A DNA stretch of 64,000 nt from Nocardioides sp. SR21. GTDB taxonomy: Bacteria > Actinomycetota > Actinomycetes > Propionibacteriales > Nocardioidaceae. Below the pieces are notes generated by a model that ran no database searches, had not been told where the DNA came from, and saw nothing but the letters and a program-made list of their open reading frames with translations. Of this stretch, positions 24,421-35,703 are shown piece after piece. The DNA is taken from NCBI RefSeq assembly GCF_022761125.1, contig NZ_JAKWJR010000004.1, positions 342,582 through 406,581 of the forward strand. The letters are read 5' to 3'. Each line of letters starts with the position of its first letter. The stretch's first letter is position 1. The translations under genes were made by a program, and so were the position numbers.

Positions 24421-26088
24421 GTGACTCCTGAGCAGCTCTCCACCGCGATCGTCAACGTGCTGACGACGCTGTCCACCGAGGGTGCGATCACCCTGCCGGA
24501 CGGCGTCCCGACGACGGTGACGGTGGAGCGACCCCGGCAGAAGGGGCACGGCGACTACGCGACCAACGTCGCGATGCAGCTGGCCAAGAAGGCCGGGATG
24601 AACCCGCGGGAGTTCGCCACGCTCGTGCAGCAGGGGCTCGAGGCCACCGACGGCATCGCCGGCGTCGAGATCGCCGGGCCGGGCTTCCTCAACATCACGG
24701 TGGCGGCGGGCGCGCAGGGCGCGGTCGCGGGCCAGATCGTCGAGGCGGGAGCGGCGTACGGCGCCAACGACGCGTTCGCGGGGGAGAAGGTCAACCTCGA
24801 GTTCGTGTCCGCCAACCCGACCGGCCCGATCCACATCGGTGGCGTCCGCTGGGCGGCCGTCGGCGACGCACTCGGCCGGATCATGGAGAAGGCCGGCGCC
24901 GACGTCACCCGCGAGTACTACTTCAACGACCACGGCGCCCAGATCGACCGGTTCAGCCGGTCGCTGCTCGCCAGCGCCAAGGGTGAGCCGGCGCCCGAGG
25001 ACGGCTACGGCGGCGACTACATCCACGAGATCGCTGCGGCGGTCGTCGCGAAGGCGCCGCAGGTCAAGGACCTCACCGACGAGGAGGCGCAGGAGGTCTT
25101 CCGCGCCGAGGGCGTCGAGATGATGTTCGAGGAGATCAAGAAGAGCCTCCACGAGTTCGGCGTCGACTTCGACGTCTACTTCCACGAGAACAACCTGCAC
25201 CGCAGCGGCGCCGTCGACCGCGCGGTCGCGCGGCTCACCGAGCTCGGCAACACCTACGAGAAGGACGGCGCGATCTGGCTGAGCACCGAGAAGTTCGGTG
25301 ACGACAAGGACCGCGTGATCATCAAGTCCGACGGCACCGGCGCCTACCTGTCGGGCGACCTGGCGTACTACCTCGACAAGCGGGAGCGCGGCTTCGACCG
25401 CTGCTTCATCATGCTCGGCGCCGACCACCACGGGTACGTCGGCCGGATGATGGCGATGTGCGCCGCGTTCGGCGACGAGCCGGGCAAGAACCTCGAGATC
25501 CTCATCGGCCAGATGGTGAACCTGCTCCGCGACGGCGAGCCCGTGCGGATGTCCAAGCGGGCGGGCACGGTCGTGACCATCGACGACCTCGTCGACGCGA
25601 TCGGCGTCGACGCGGCGCGCTACGCGCTCACCCGCTACAGCTCGGACTCGAACATCGACCTCGACCTCGACCTGTGGGCGAGCCAGTCGAACGACAACCC
25701 GGTCTACTACGTGCAGTACGGCCACGCCCGCTCCTGCCGGATGATCGCCAACGCGACCGACCTCGGGATGACGCTGCCGCAGGACTTCGACCCGTCGCTG
25801 CTGTCCCACGACAAGGAGGGCGAGCTGCTCCGCGCGCTCGCCGAGTTCCCGCGGGTGGTCGCGAGCGCCGCCGAGCTGCGCGAGCCGCACCGCGTCGCGC
25901 GCTACCTCGAGGACACGACCTCGGTCTTCAACCGGTGGTACGACACCAAGGAGTGCCGGATGCTCCCGCAGGGCGACGAGCCGGTCGCGCCGATCAACGA
26001 GGCGCGCCTGGTGCTCACCGTCGCGGCTCAGACCGTCCTCGCGAACGGCCTCCACCTGCTCGGTGTCTCCTCCCCGGAGCGGATGTGA
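24421..26088 (+). CDS. argS: Arginyl-tRNA synthetase
   Basis: Charges tRNA-Arg with arginine. At 555 aa it is standard for class I ArgRS. It has the N-terminal Add-1 domain, the HIGH-type motif [12 protein letters not shown] (about 135-146), and [18 protein letters not shown]-type loop is present as [11 protein letters not shown] (about 377). The C-terminal DALR domain ends [10 protein letters not shown]. The start at GTG 24421 lies 6 nt after a -10-like TACCCT. It is the first gene of the argS-lysA-hom-thrC-thrB run, the usual actinobacterial order. Confidence 0.98.
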   Translation: MTPEQLSTAIVNVLTTLSTEGAITLPDGVPTTVTVERPRQKGHGDYATNVAMQLAKKAGMNPREFATLVQQGLEATDGIAGVEIAGPGFLNITVAAGAQGAVAGQIVEAGAAYGANDAFAGEKVNLEFVSANPTGPIHIGGVRWAAVGDALGRIMEKAGADVTREYYFNDHGAQIDRFSRSLLASAKGEPAPEDGYGGDYIHEIAAAVVAKAPQVKDLTDEEAQEVFRAEGVEMMFEEIKKSLHEFGVDFDVYFHENNLHRSGAVDRAVARLTELGNTYEKDGAIWLSTEKFGDDKDRVIIKSDGTGAYLSGDLAYYLDKRERGFDRCFIMLGADHHGYVGRMMAMCAAFGDEPGKNLEILIGQMVNLLRDGEPVRMSKRAGTVVTIDDLVDAIGVDAARYALTRYSSDSNIDLDLDLWASQSNDNPVYYVQYGHARSCRMIANATDLGMTLPQDFDPSLLSHDKEGELLRALAEFPRVVASAAELREPHRVARYLEDTTSVFNRWYDTKECRMLPQGDEPVAPINEARLVLTVAAQTVLANGLHLLGVSSPERM

Positions 26089-26158
26089 CGTCACCCCACG
26101 GCGCTCGTCGCCTGCCCCGCTCCGCTCCTCCGTCGACCAACGCCGCAGGGACCCCGCG

Positions 26159-27556
26159 ATGACCCACGAAGCCGGCTGGGCGCACGCGCCCGGCGCCCTC
26201 CGTGGTCCTGCCTGGCTGCAGGCGCCCCACGATCCCAACGCCCTGGTGCCGCACCTGTGGTCGACGACCGCCGAGAAGGTCGACGGTGAGCTGCACGTCG
26301 GCGGGCTGGCGGTCCCCGAGCTGGTCGCCAACGTGAACACCCCGGCGTACGTCCTCGACGAGGCCGACTTCCGGGCCCGGGCCCGCGCGTTCCGCGACGC
26401 GTTCTCCGACTACGACGTCTTCTACGCCGGCAAGGCCTTCCTCTGCACCGCGGTCGCGAGGTGGGTGCACGAGGAGGGGCTCAGCCTCGACGTCTGCTCG
26501 AACGGCGAGCTCACCGTCGCGCTGCGCGCCGGCGTCGACCCCGCCAGGATCGGCTACCACGGCAACAACAAGACGCTGATGGAGCTGCGTCGCGCGGTGT
26601 CGGTGGGCGTCGGCCGGATCGTCGTCGACTCGTTCGACGAGATCGAGCGGCTGGCGTCGATCACCGCCGACGGGATGACCTCGAAGGTGATGATCCGCGT
26701 CACCGCCGGCGTCGAGGCGCACACCCACGAGTACATCGCGACCGCGCACGAGGACCAGAAGTTCGGCTTCTCGATCACCAACGGCCAGGCCATGGAGGCG
26801 GTACGCCGCGTCCTCGCCGTGCCCGGTCTCGAGCTGCTCGGCCTGCACTCCCACATCGGCAGCCAGATCTTCGACTCGTCGGGCTTCGAGGTCGCGGCCC
26901 GGCGGGTGCTCGCGCTGCAGGCGCGGATCTCCGAGGAGCTCAACGTCACGCTGCCCGAGATGGACCTCGGCGGCGGCTTCGGCATCGCGTACACGACGCA
27001 GGACGACCCGTCCGACCCGGCTCAGCTCGCCACCGAGATGAGCAAGATCGTCGAGCACGAGTGCCGCGGCCTCGGGATCCCCGAGCCGCGGCTGTCGATC
27101 GAGCCCGGCCGCGCCATCGTCGGCCCGGCGATGTGCACCGTCTACACCGTCGGCACCGTGAAGCCGGTGCAGCTCGACGGGGGAGCGGTGCGCACCTACG
27201 TCTCGGTCGACGGCGGGATGAGCGACAACATCCGCACCGCGCTGTACGACGCCGACTACTCCTGCACGCTCGCCTCGCGCTCCTCGGACGCGGCGCCCGT
27301 GCTCTCGCGGGTGGTCGGCAAGCACTGCGAGGCCGGCGACATCGTGGTCAAGGACGAGTTCCTGCCCGGCGACGTGCGTCCGGGCGACCTGCTCGCGGTC
27401 CCGGGCACCGGCGCCTACTGTCGCTCGATGGCCTCGAACTACAACCACGCCCTCCGGCCGCCGGTGGTCGCGGTACGGGACGGAGTCGCGCGCGTCGTCG
27501 TACGACGAGAGACTGAGGACGACCTGTTGGCAACGGACATGGGTGATGATCAGTAA
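26159..27556 (+). CDS. lysA: Diaminopimelate decarboxylase
   Basis: Last step of lysine synthesis: meso-diaminopimelate to lysine. It is a 465-aa PLP fold-type III enzyme. Lys92 in VFYAGKAF binds PLP, GLHSHIGSQIFD is the typical barrel motif, and MDLGGGFGI and EPGRAIVG are phosphate-binding loops. CTVYTVGTVK and SVDGGMSDN lie in the C-terminal barrel. The ATG is at 26159, 71 nt after argS. Its stop overlaps the hom start (TAATG), tying diaminopimelate use to the homoserine branch. Confidence 0.97.
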   Translation: MTHEAGWAHAPGALRGPAWLQAPHDPNALVPHLWSTTAEKVDGELHVGGLAVPELVANVNTPAYVLDEADFRARARAFRDAFSDYDVFYAGKAFLCTAVARWVHEEGLSLDVCSNGELTVALRAGVDPARIGYHGNNKTLMELRRAVSVGVGRIVVDSFDEIERLASITADGMTSKVMIRVTAGVEAHTHEYIATAHEDQKFGFSITNGQAMEAVRRVLAVPGLELLGLHSHIGSQIFDSSGFEVAARRVLALQARISEELNVTLPEMDLGGGFGIAYTTQDDPSDPAQLATEMSKIVEHECRGLGIPEPRLSIEPGRAIVGPAMCTVYTVGTVKPVQLDGGAVRTYVSVDGGMSDNIRTALYDADYSCTLASRSSDAAPVLSRVVGKHCEAGDIVVKDEFLPGDVRPGDLLAVPGTGAYCRSMASNYNHALRPPVVAVRDGVARVVVRRETEDDLLATDMGDDQ

Positions 27557-28866
27557 TGGAGAGCGACAAGCCCCTCAAGGTGGCGGTGCTGGGCTGCGGC
27601 TCGGTCGGCTCGCAGGTGGTCCGCCTGCTCGGTGAGCAGGCCGGCGACCTGGCTGCCCGCGTGGGCGCGCCGGTCGAGCTGGTCGGGGTCGGCGTACGCC
27701 GGCTGGACGCGCCGCGCGACGTCGAGGTGCCCGACGGGCTGCTGACGACGGACTCCATGGCGCTGGTCACGCGCGACGACGTCGACCTGGTCATCGAGGT
27801 GATCGGCGGCATCGAGCCGGCCCGCGGCCTGATCCTCGCCGCGCTCGAGAGCGGCAAGTCCGTGGTCACCGCCAACAAGGCGCTGCTCGCGGAGGACGGC
27901 CCGACGCTGTTCGAGGCGGCCGAGAAGGCCGGCCGCGACCTCTACTACGAGGCCGCCGTCGCCGGCGCGATCCCGATCCTGCGGCCGCTGCGCGAGTCCC
28001 TGGCGGGCGACAAGGTCACCCGCGTGCTCGGCATCGTCAACGGCACCACGAACTTCATCCTCGACAAGATGGACACCTCCGGAGCCGGCTTCGCCGAGGC
28101 GCTCGAGGAGGCCCAGGAGCTCGGGTACGCCGAGGCCGACCCGACCGCCGACGTCGAGGGCTTCGACGCCGCCGCGAAGGCCGCGATCCTCGCCTCGCTC
28201 GCGTTCCACTCCCGCGTCACCGCGGCCGACGTCTACCGCGAGGGCATCACCGAGGTCACGGCCGCCGACGTGCAGTCGGCCGTCGAGATGAACAGCGTCG
28301 TGAAGCTGCTCGCGATCTGCGAGCTCAGAGCCGGATCCGGGGGAGAGGACGCGGTCGCCGTCCGGGTGCACCCGGCGATGATTCCCCGGTCGCACCCGCT
28401 CGCCTCGGTCCGCGAGGCGTACAACGCGGTGTTCGTCGAGTCCGAGGCCGCCGGCCAGCTGATGTTCTACGGCCCGGGCGCAGGCGGGGCGCCGACCGCG
28501 TCCGCCGTGCTCGGTGACCTGGTGACGGTCGCCCGCAACCGGCTCGCGGACACCCGCGGCGCCGGTGAGTCGGCGTACGCCGACCGGGCGGTCCTGCCGA
28601 TGGGGGACACCGTCACCCGCTACCACGTCGCGATCGACGTCGACGACCGCGCCGGCGTGCTGGCCGCGGTCGCCACGGCGTTCGCCGAGAACGGCGTCTC
28701 GATCCAGACCGTCCGCCAGGAGGGCCGCGACGCCGACGCGCAGCTCGTCGTCGTCTCGCACGAGGCGACCGACGCGCAGCTGGCCGCGACGGTCGACCAC
28801 CTGCGCGGCATGGACATCGTCCGCGAGGTCACCTCGGTGATGCGCGTTGAAGGAGCATCGGAGTGA
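27556..28866 (+). CDS. hom: Homoserine dehydrogenase with ACT domain
   Basis: Reduces aspartate semialdehyde to homoserine, the branch point to threonine and methionine. At 436 aa it has an N-terminal NAD(P) loop ([17 protein letters not shown]), then [13 protein letters not shown] and [20 protein letters not shown]. The catalytic-region segment GILNGTTN-like [14 protein letters not shown] follows. The C-terminal ACT domain (about 355-430, [20 protein letters not shown]) gives feedback control by threonine in this family. Start and stop overlap lysA and thrC by 1 and 4 nt. Confidence 0.97.
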   Translation: MESDKPLKVAVLGCGSVGSQVVRLLGEQAGDLAARVGAPVELVGVGVRRLDAPRDVEVPDGLLTTDSMALVTRDDVDLVIEVIGGIEPARGLILAALESGKSVVTANKALLAEDGPTLFEAAEKAGRDLYYEAAVAGAIPILRPLRESLAGDKVTRVLGIVNGTTNFILDKMDTSGAGFAEALEEAQELGYAEADPTADVEGFDAAAKAAILASLAFHSRVTAADVYREGITEVTAADVQSAVEMNSVVKLLAICELRAGSGGEDAVAVRVHPAMIPRSHPLASVREAYNAVFVESEAAGQLMFYGPGAGGAPTASAVLGDLVTVARNRLADTRGAGESAYADRAVLPMGDTVTRYHVAIDVDDRAGVLAAVATAFAENGVSIQTVRQEGRDADAQLVVVSHEATDAQLAATVDHLRGMDIVREVTSVMRVEGASE

Positions 28867-29945
28867 GTAGAACCCACCAGTGGCGCGGGGTCATCGACGA
28901 GTACCGCGAGCTGCTGCAGATCCCCGAGGGCACGGTCGCGGTCACGCTCCGTGAGGGCGGCACCCCGCTGGTGTTCTCCGAGTGGCTGTCCGGGCTGACC
29001 GGAGCCGACGTCTGGCTGAAGGTCGAGGGCAACAACCCGACCGGGTCCTTCAAGGACCGCGGCATGGCCGCCGCGATCTCGGTCGCCAAGCACGACGGCG
29101 CCCAGGCGGTCGTGTGCGCGTCGACCGGCAACACCTCCGCGTCGATGGCGGCGTATGCCGCGAAGGCCGGCCTCAAGCCGCTCGTGCTGGTCCCCGAGGG
29201 CAAGATCGCGGCCGGCAAGATGGCCCAAGCGATCCTGCACGGCGCCCAGGTGATCATGGTGCGCGGCAACTTCGACGACTGCCTGGCGATGGCCAAGGGC
29301 CTCGCGTGGGACTACCCGGTCGCGCTCGTGAACTCGGTCAACCCGGTCCGGCTCGAGGGCCAGAAGACCGCGGCGTTCGAGATCGTCGACTTCCTCGGCG
29401 ACGCCCCCGACTACCACCTCCTGCCGGTCGGCAACGCCGGCAACATCTCGGCGTACTGGCTGGGCTACACGCAGTACTTCGACCTCGGGGCAGCCACCAA
29501 GACCCCCGTGATGCGCGGCTTCCAGGCCGAGGGCGCGGCACCGCTGGTCACCGGCGAGCCGTTCCCCGACCCGGAGACCCGCGCCACCGCGATCCGGATC
29601 GGCAACCCCGCCTCGTGGAAGCTCGCCGAGGCGGCGCGCGACGAGTCCGGCGGCCGGTTCGCCTCGGTCACGGACGCCCAGATCCTGGCCGCGCAGCGCG
29701 AGCTGGCGTCCCGCGACGGCGTCTTCGTCGAGCCGGGGTCCGCCGCGAGCGTGGCCGGTCTCCTCCAGGAGATCGCCGCCGGCGAGTCCTACCGTGGCGC
29801 GACGGTCGCGGTCACGGTGACCGGGCACGGCCTCAAGGACACCGTCACCGCGCTCGAGGGCTTCACGGAGAGCGGCGGCACCATCGTCGACGTCGTCGTG
29901 GACGCCGACGTGGCCGCTGCCGCGGCCGCCGCCGGGCTGGCATGA
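28863..29945 (+). CDS. thrC: Threonine synthase
   Basis: Converts O-phosphohomoserine to threonine with PLP. At 360 aa it is the short class. Lys64 in [12 protein letters not shown] holds [21 protein letters not shown] binds substrate, and the glycine-rich [14 protein letters not shown] holds the PLP phosphate. The GTG start overlaps the hom stop (GTGA). It precedes thrB by 9 nt, and hom-thrC-thrB is the standard actinobacterial threonine operon. Confidence 0.97.
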   Translation: MSRTHQWRGVIDEYRELLQIPEGTVAVTLREGGTPLVFSEWLSGLTGADVWLKVEGNNPTGSFKDRGMAAAISVAKHDGAQAVVCASTGNTSASMAAYAAKAGLKPLVLVPEGKIAAGKMAQAILHGAQVIMVRGNFDDCLAMAKGLAWDYPVALVNSVNPVRLEGQKTAAFEIVDFLGDAPDYHLLPVGNAGNISAYWLGYTQYFDLGAATKTPVMRGFQAEGAAPLVTGEPFPDPETRATAIRIGNPASWKLAEAARDESGGRFASVTDAQILAAQRELASRDGVFVEPGSAASVAGLLQEIAAGESYRGATVAVTVTGHGLKDTVTALEGFTESGGTIVDVVVDADVAAAAAAAGLA

Positions 29946-29954
29946 GAGCCAGAA

Positions 29955-30851
29955 ATGGCTAGGTACGTCGAGGGCCCGGTCCGGGTCTCGGTGCCGGCGA
30001 CGTCGGCGAACCTCGGCCCCGGCTTCGACTCGCTCGGCCTCGCCCTGACGATGCGCGACGAGCTGGAGGCGGAGGTGACCGGCTCCGGCCTGGTCGTCGA
30101 GGTCGACGGCTCCGGCGCCGACGGCGTACCCCGCGACGAGTCGCACCTCGTGGTCCGCTCGATGCGCGAGGCGTTCGACGCCATGGGTGCCCAGCCTCCC
30201 GGCCTGCGGCTCTCCTGCACCAACGTGATCCCGCACGCCCGCGGTCTCGGGTCGTCCTCGGCCGCGATCGTGGCCGGCGTGGTGCTCGCCCGGGCGCTGG
30301 TCGCCGGCGGGTCGCTGCTGATGGACGACGACGCGGCGTTCGCGCTCACCGCCCGGATCGAGGGCCACCCGGACAACGTCGCCCCGGCGTTCTACGGCGG
30401 CTTCCAGATCTCCGGCCGCGAGGGCGACTTCTACTCCGTCGGCTCGCCGGTCGACCCGCGCATCGAGGTCGTCGTGTTCGTCCCGCCGACCCCGGTCTCC
30501 ACCGAGGTCGCCCGCGGGCTGCTGCCGGGCGACGTGCCCCACGCCGACGCGGCCGCCGACGCGGGCCGTACGGCGCTGCTGGTGGCGGCGCTCGCCGGCC
30601 AGCCCGAGCACCTCTGGCGCGGCACCCGCGACTTCCTCCACCAGGGCTACCGCCGACCGGCCATGCCGGACTCGCTCGCGTTCATCGACGCGCTGCGCGC
30701 CGACGGGGTCGCCGCGACGGTGTCGGGAGCCGGGCCGACGGTGCTCGCGTTCACCGACGCCTCCGGAGCGGCGGCGCTCGCCGCGCGCTGTCCGGAGGGT
30801 TGGGTCGCCCACCACCTGCACGTCGACCGCGACGGCGCGCGGGTCCTGTGA
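29955..30851 (+). CDS. thrB: Homoserine kinase
   Basis: Phosphorylates homoserine for threonine synthase. It is a 298-aa GHMP kinase: the N-terminal PATSANLGPGFDSLGLAL, the ATP loop PHARGLGSSSAAIVAG (about 95-110), and the C-terminal SGAGPTVLAF. It is the last gene of the amino-acid run. The rho promoter appears to overlap its 3' end, since TATCTT lies just 22 nt after the stop. Confidence 0.96.
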   Translation: MARYVEGPVRVSVPATSANLGPGFDSLGLALTMRDELEAEVTGSGLVVEVDGSGADGVPRDESHLVVRSMREAFDAMGAQPPGLRLSCTNVIPHARGLGSSSAAIVAGVVLARALVAGGSLLMDDDAAFALTARIEGHPDNVAPAFYGGFQISGREGDFYSVGSPVDPRIEVVVFVPPTPVSTEVARGLLPGDVPHADAAADAGRTALLVAALAGQPEHLWRGTRDFLHQGYRRPAMPDSLAFIDALRADGVAATVSGAGPTVLAFTDASGAAALAARCPEGWVAHHLHVDRDGARVL

Positions 30852-30937
30852 CCGGACGCACGCGCCGAGGTGTATCTTGGCGGTGCGCCGGAACTCTTCC
30901 GCGCGAACTCTTCCTCTGATCGGTGCGACTCGGTCGC

Positions 30938-30967
30938 ATGCCCTCATCAAGGGCGAGGAAGCCATGA
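30938..30967 (+). CDS. Leader mini-ORF 1 upstream of rho (9 aa)
   Basis: ATG to TGA encodes MPSSRARKP. It has no strong ribosome site. Its stop overlaps the start of the next mini-ORF as ATGA, so ribosomes could pass from one to the other. It lies inside the rho leader. It may be chance, since such ORFs are short; the tight overlap is the reason to note it. Confidence 0.3.
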   Translation: MPSSRARKP

Positions 30968-31002
30968 CCAGCAGCCGACGGCGATCGCTCGTGCGGCACT
31001 GA
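30964..31002 (+). CDS. Leader mini-ORF 2 upstream of rho (12 aa)
   Basis: ATG to TGA encodes MTSSRRRSLVRH, with three consecutive Arg codons (CGA-CGG-CGA). GAGGAAG lies 2-8 nt before the ATG. It ends 19 nt before the rho GTG. Arg-run leader peptides can stall ribosomes and alter downstream structure; a role in rho control is inferred only. Confidence 0.4.
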   Translation: MTSSRRRSLVRH

Positions 31003-31021
31003 TACGTGGGAAGGACCTCAC

Positions 31022-32893
31022 GTGACGGACACCATCGAAGCCCCCGCTGGCGACGCCGACAAGGGCGCCAAGAAGCGCGGCGGTGGGCTCAACTCCATGC
31101 TGCTCGCCGACCTCAAGGCGATGGCCGGCGGCATGGGCATCTCGGGCGCCGGCTCGATGAAGAAGGCGCAGCTGGTGGAGGCCATCAAGGCCCGCCAGAG
31201 CGGCGGCGGCGGCCAGGAGAAGGCTGCTCCGGAGAAGCCGCGCCAGGAGAAGGCTCCCCAGGAGAAGGCTCCGCAGGAGCGGGCGCCGGAGAAGCCGAAG
31301 GCCGAGGACCAGCCGCAGGCTGATGACAAGCCGGCGGAGAAGCAGAAGAAGCCGCGCCAGGACAAGCAGCAGCGGCAGGAGAAGCAGGCCCAGCAGGCCA
31401 AGGAGCAGCAGGGCCGGGAGCAGGAGCCCGAGCAGGGCGAGCGCGACCAGCAGCGCGAGCGGAACAAGGACCAGAACAAGGACCAGAGCCGCGAGCAGGG
31501 CCAGCAGAGCCAGAACCGCCAGCAGAGCCAGCAGCAGAACCGCCAGCAGAACCAGGGTCAGCAGAGCCAGGCCCAGCAGAACCAGGGCCAGCAGAACCAG
31601 CAGAACCAGGCCCAGGAGGGCGAGGAGGGCCAGGGCGAGGGCAGCCGTCGCAACCGGCGCCGCCGTGGCCGCGACCGGGACCGCTCCGGCGTCCCCAGCG
31701 TGAGCGGCGGGGGGCGCAACGAGCCCGACACCACGATCCTCGAGGACGACGTGCTCGTCCCCGCGGCCGGCATCCTCGACGTGCTCGACAACTACGCGTT
31801 CGTCCGGACCAGCGGCTACCTGCCCGGCACCGACGACGTCTACGTCTCGCTGTCGATGGTCCGCAAGTTCGGCCTGCGTCGCGGCGACGCGATCGTCGGC
31901 CAGGTGCGCCAGCCGCGCGAGGGCGAGCGCAAGGAGAAGTTCAACCCGATGGTCCGCATCGACGCCGTGAACGGCGCCGACCCCGAGACCGCCAAGCACC
32001 GGGTGGACTTCTCGAAGCTCACCCCGCTGTACCCGACCGAGCGGCTGCGCCTGGAGACCACGCCCGACAACCTGATCGGCCGCGTGATCGACATCGCCGC
32101 GCCGGTCGGCAAGGGCCAGCGCGGCCTGATCGTGTCCCCGGCCAAGGCCGGCAAGACGATGATCCTGCAGTCGATCGCGGCCTCGATCGCGGCGAACAAC
32201 CCCGAGTGCCACCTGATGGTCGTGCTCGTGGACGAGCGCCCGGAGGAGGTCACCGACTTCCAGCGCTCGGTGAAGGGCGAGGTCATCTCCTCGACGTTCG
32301 ACCGGCCCGCGAGCGACCACACGATGGTCGCCGAGCTCGCCATCGAGCGCGCCAAGCGCCTCGTCGAGCTCGGCCACGACGTGGTCGTGCTGCTCGACGG
32401 CATCACCCGGCTCGGCCGCGCCTACAACCTGGCCGCGCCGGCCAGCGGCCGGATCCTGTCCGGCGGCGTGGACTCCGCGGCGCTGTACCCGCCGAAGAAG
32501 TTCTTCGGCGCGGCCCGCAACATCGAGAACGGCGGCTCGCTGACCATCCTCGCCACCGCGCTCATCGAGAGCGGCTCGAAGATGGACGAGGTGATCTTCG
32601 AGGAGTTCAAGGGCACCGGGAACATGGAGATCCGGCTGCGCCGCGACTTCGCCGACAAGCGGCTGTTCCCGGCGATCGACGCCGTCCAGTCCGGCACCCG
32701 CCGGGAGGAGCTGCTGCTCAGCCCGGAGGAGCTCGCGATCGTCTGGAAGCTGCGCCGGGTGCTCTCGGGCCTCGACGGCCAGCAGGCGCTCGAGCTGCTG
32801 CTGGAGCGGCTGAAGAAGTCGCAGAACAACGTCGAGTTCCTGATGCAGATCCAGAAGACCACGCCTACGGCGCCGACCGGTCGGGACGACTGA
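31022..32893 (+). CDS. rho: Transcription termination factor Rho, actinobacterial long form
   Basis: A hexameric RNA helicase that ends transcription. At 623 aa it is about 200 residues longer than E. coli Rho. The order is a Rho_N/SAP-like domain (about 28-60, LADLKAMAGGMGISG). Then comes a highly charged, then Gln/Asn-rich insertion (about 63-210, for example NRQQNQGQQSQAQQNQGQQ). The RNA-binding domain follows (YAFVRTSGYLPGTDDVYVS). The ATPase domain has Walker A PAKAGKTMILQ (about 373-383), VVLVDERPEEVTD and the Q-loop region. The start is GTG 31022 with GGAAGGA upstream. The insertion is a known actinobacterial trait that adds RNA affinity. Confidence 0.97.
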   Translation: MTDTIEAPAGDADKGAKKRGGGLNSMLLADLKAMAGGMGISGAGSMKKAQLVEAIKARQSGGGGQEKAAPEKPRQEKAPQEKAPQERAPEKPKAEDQPQADDKPAEKQKKPRQDKQQRQEKQAQQAKEQQGREQEPEQGERDQQRERNKDQNKDQSREQGQQSQNRQQSQQQNRQQNQGQQSQAQQNQGQQNQQNQAQEGEEGQGEGSRRNRRRRGRDRDRSGVPSVSGGGRNEPDTTILEDDVLVPAAGILDVLDNYAFVRTSGYLPGTDDVYVSLSMVRKFGLRRGDAIVGQVRQPREGERKEKFNPMVRIDAVNGADPETAKHRVDFSKLTPLYPTERLRLETTPDNLIGRVIDIAAPVGKGQRGLIVSPAKAGKTMILQSIAASIAANNPECHLMVVLVDERPEEVTDFQRSVKGEVISSTFDRPASDHTMVAELAIERAKRLVELGHDVVVLLDGITRLGRAYNLAAPASGRILSGGVDSAALYPPKKFFGAARNIENGGSLTILATALIESGSKMDEVIFEEFKGTGNMEIRLRRDFADKRLFPAIDAVQSGTRREELLLSPEELAIVWKLRRVLSGLDGQQALELLLERLKKSQNNVEFLMQIQKTTPTAPTGRDD

Positions 32894-32979
32894 CCGTATC
32901 GAGGTCCGAGGTTGACCTGCCGGTCCGGCCGATGCCGGATAGGCTGCGCACGCACATGCCTGAAGGGAAGGGGAACCCG

Positions 32980-33351
32980 TTGGCTCGGATCCTGGTCGCG
33001 GACGACGACGTCGACATCCGTGAGCTCGTGGAGTTCAAGCTGTCGACGCTCGGACACGACGTCGTAGCGGTGTCGGACGGAGCGGCGGCGGTCGAGGCCT
33101 GCCAGGCCCAACGTCCCGACCTCGCGGTGCTCGACGTGATGATGCCGGGCGTCTCGGGCCTGGACGCGATCCGTGCGATCCGTGCCGATCCGGCGCTGGC
33201 TGACCTCCCGGTCATCCTGCTCACGGCGCGGGCCCAGGAGTCCGACGTCGAGACCGGGTTCGACTCCGGGGCGGACGACTACATCACGAAGCCGTTCAGC
33301 CCGCGCGAGCTCGCCTCGCGCGTGCAGGCGCTGCTCTCGCGCTCCACCTGA
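32980..33351 (+). CDS. Single-domain response regulator
   Basis: A 123-aa receiver domain with no output domain. It has the acidic pair ADDD near residue 8, phospho-acceptor Asp52 (AVLDVMMPG), the conserved Thr in LLTARAQ and Lys in ITKPF. Without an effector domain it probably acts by protein contact. The start is TTG 32980, preceded by AAGGGAAGGGG at good spacing and giving MARILVADDD. An ATG at 32956 is in frame but lacks a ribosome site. TAGGCT at 32940-32945 may be the -10. The histidine kinase gene follows 113 nt later and is the natural partner. Confidence 0.9.
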   Translation: MARILVADDDVDIRELVEFKLSTLGHDVVAVSDGAAAVEACQAQRPDLAVLDVMMPGVSGLDAIRAIRADPALADLPVILLTARAQESDVETGFDSGADDYITKPFSPRELASRVQALLSRST

Positions 33352-33464
33352 GCGATTCCCGAGATACGACGCTGGTGACGGCGGTACCCTCGCCGCAGGG
33401 GGCGGTGCGGGGGTGCACTGTCGGAGTGCGTGCTCACGGGCGCGCCCGGGGGATGTGACGAACG

Positions 33465-35108
<1,644 letters not shown>

Positions 35109-35137
35109 GCCCCGCCTGTCGGCCGAGCTCGCCGAGA

Positions 35138-35191
35138 CCCGGTGGGTTCGAGGCTCAGGCGCCAGAGCGCCGTCGCACCTCGACCACCGGG
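35138..35191. repeat. Imperfect inverted repeat after the histidine kinase
   Basis: CCCGGTGGGTTCGAGG (35138-35153) pairs with CCTCGACCACCGGG (35178-35191) with a small bulge; a GGCGC/GCGCC stem is nested inside. The arms contain TCGACCACCGG, shared with the palindrome at 18591-18636. It probably ends transcription of the kinase operon. Confidence 0.6.
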
Positions 35192-35299
35192 AACAACCTC
35201 GATTACCGCGGCGTTGAGTCTCGTGCCAGAATTACTGGCTGGCTCCGGTTCACGCCTTCTCAGTGGGAGAGGCGACCCGGCGGCCGAGGAGAGGACACC

Positions 35300-35521
35300 A
35301 TGAAGAAGGACATCCACCCGGAGTACGTCGAGACCCAGGTGACCTGCACCTGTGGCGCGTCGTTCACCACCCGCAGCACCGCGACCTCCGGCTCGATCCA
35401 CGCCGACGTCTGCTCGCAGTGCCACCCGTTCTACACCGGCAAGCAGAAGATCCTCGACACCGGCGGCCGCGTCGCCCGCTTCGAGGCCCGCTACGCCAAG
35501 AAGGCCGACGCCTCCAAGTAG
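35300..35521 (+). CDS. rpmE: 50S ribosomal protein L31 (zinc-binding form)
   Basis: A 73-aa ribosomal protein. Zinc ligands are the cysteine pair in TCTCGASF (Cys16, Cys18) and [10 protein letters not shown] (Cys37, Cys40). The C-terminal motif [18 protein letters not shown] is the bL31 signature. With four cysteines it is the zinc-replete form. The ATG has GAGAGGA upstream. It is followed by a strong hairpin and then by prfA, the usual actinobacterial rpmE-prfA-prmC order. Confidence 0.97.
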   Translation: MKKDIHPEYVETQVTCTCGASFTTRSTATSGSIHADVCSQCHPFYTGKQKILDTGGRVARFEARYAKKADASK

Positions 35522-35529
35522 CTCCGACC

Positions 35530-35566
35530 GAGCGCCGGTTCCCGCCACGTGCGGGGACCGGCGCTC
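35530..35566 (+). terminator. rpmE terminator
   Basis: GAGCGCCGGTTCCCGC (35530-35545) pairs with 35551-35566 around a CACGT loop. The stem has 16 bp including one G-T pair. GTTCT follows. It starts 8 nt after the rpmE stop and separates the abundant ribosomal-protein message from prfA. Confidence 0.85.
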
Positions 35567-35703
35567 GTTCTATGTCCCGGCTCCTAGGCGCGCTTGAGCG
35601 ACAAGGACCGGGCCGGGAGGTTGAGGGAGCCGGCGCCGGCCGGAGCGAAGCGACGGGCTGCGCGGCTCGTCTCGAAACCTAAGCACGTCTACGAGGAGCA
35701 CTG

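Larger units (their letters stand above)
30849..31021 (+). promoter_or_regulatory. rho promoter and structured leader
   Basis: TATCTT at 30873-30878, preceded by TG, is a good -10. TGACCG at 30849-30854 is a weak -35 at 18 nt. That leaves a leader of about 135 nt holding a direct repeat GAACTCTTCC (30891-30900, 30905-30914) and two overlapping mini-ORFs. CTTCCTC (30910-30916) can pair with GAGGAAG (30955-30961), the ribosome site of the second mini-ORF. Confidence 0.5.
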
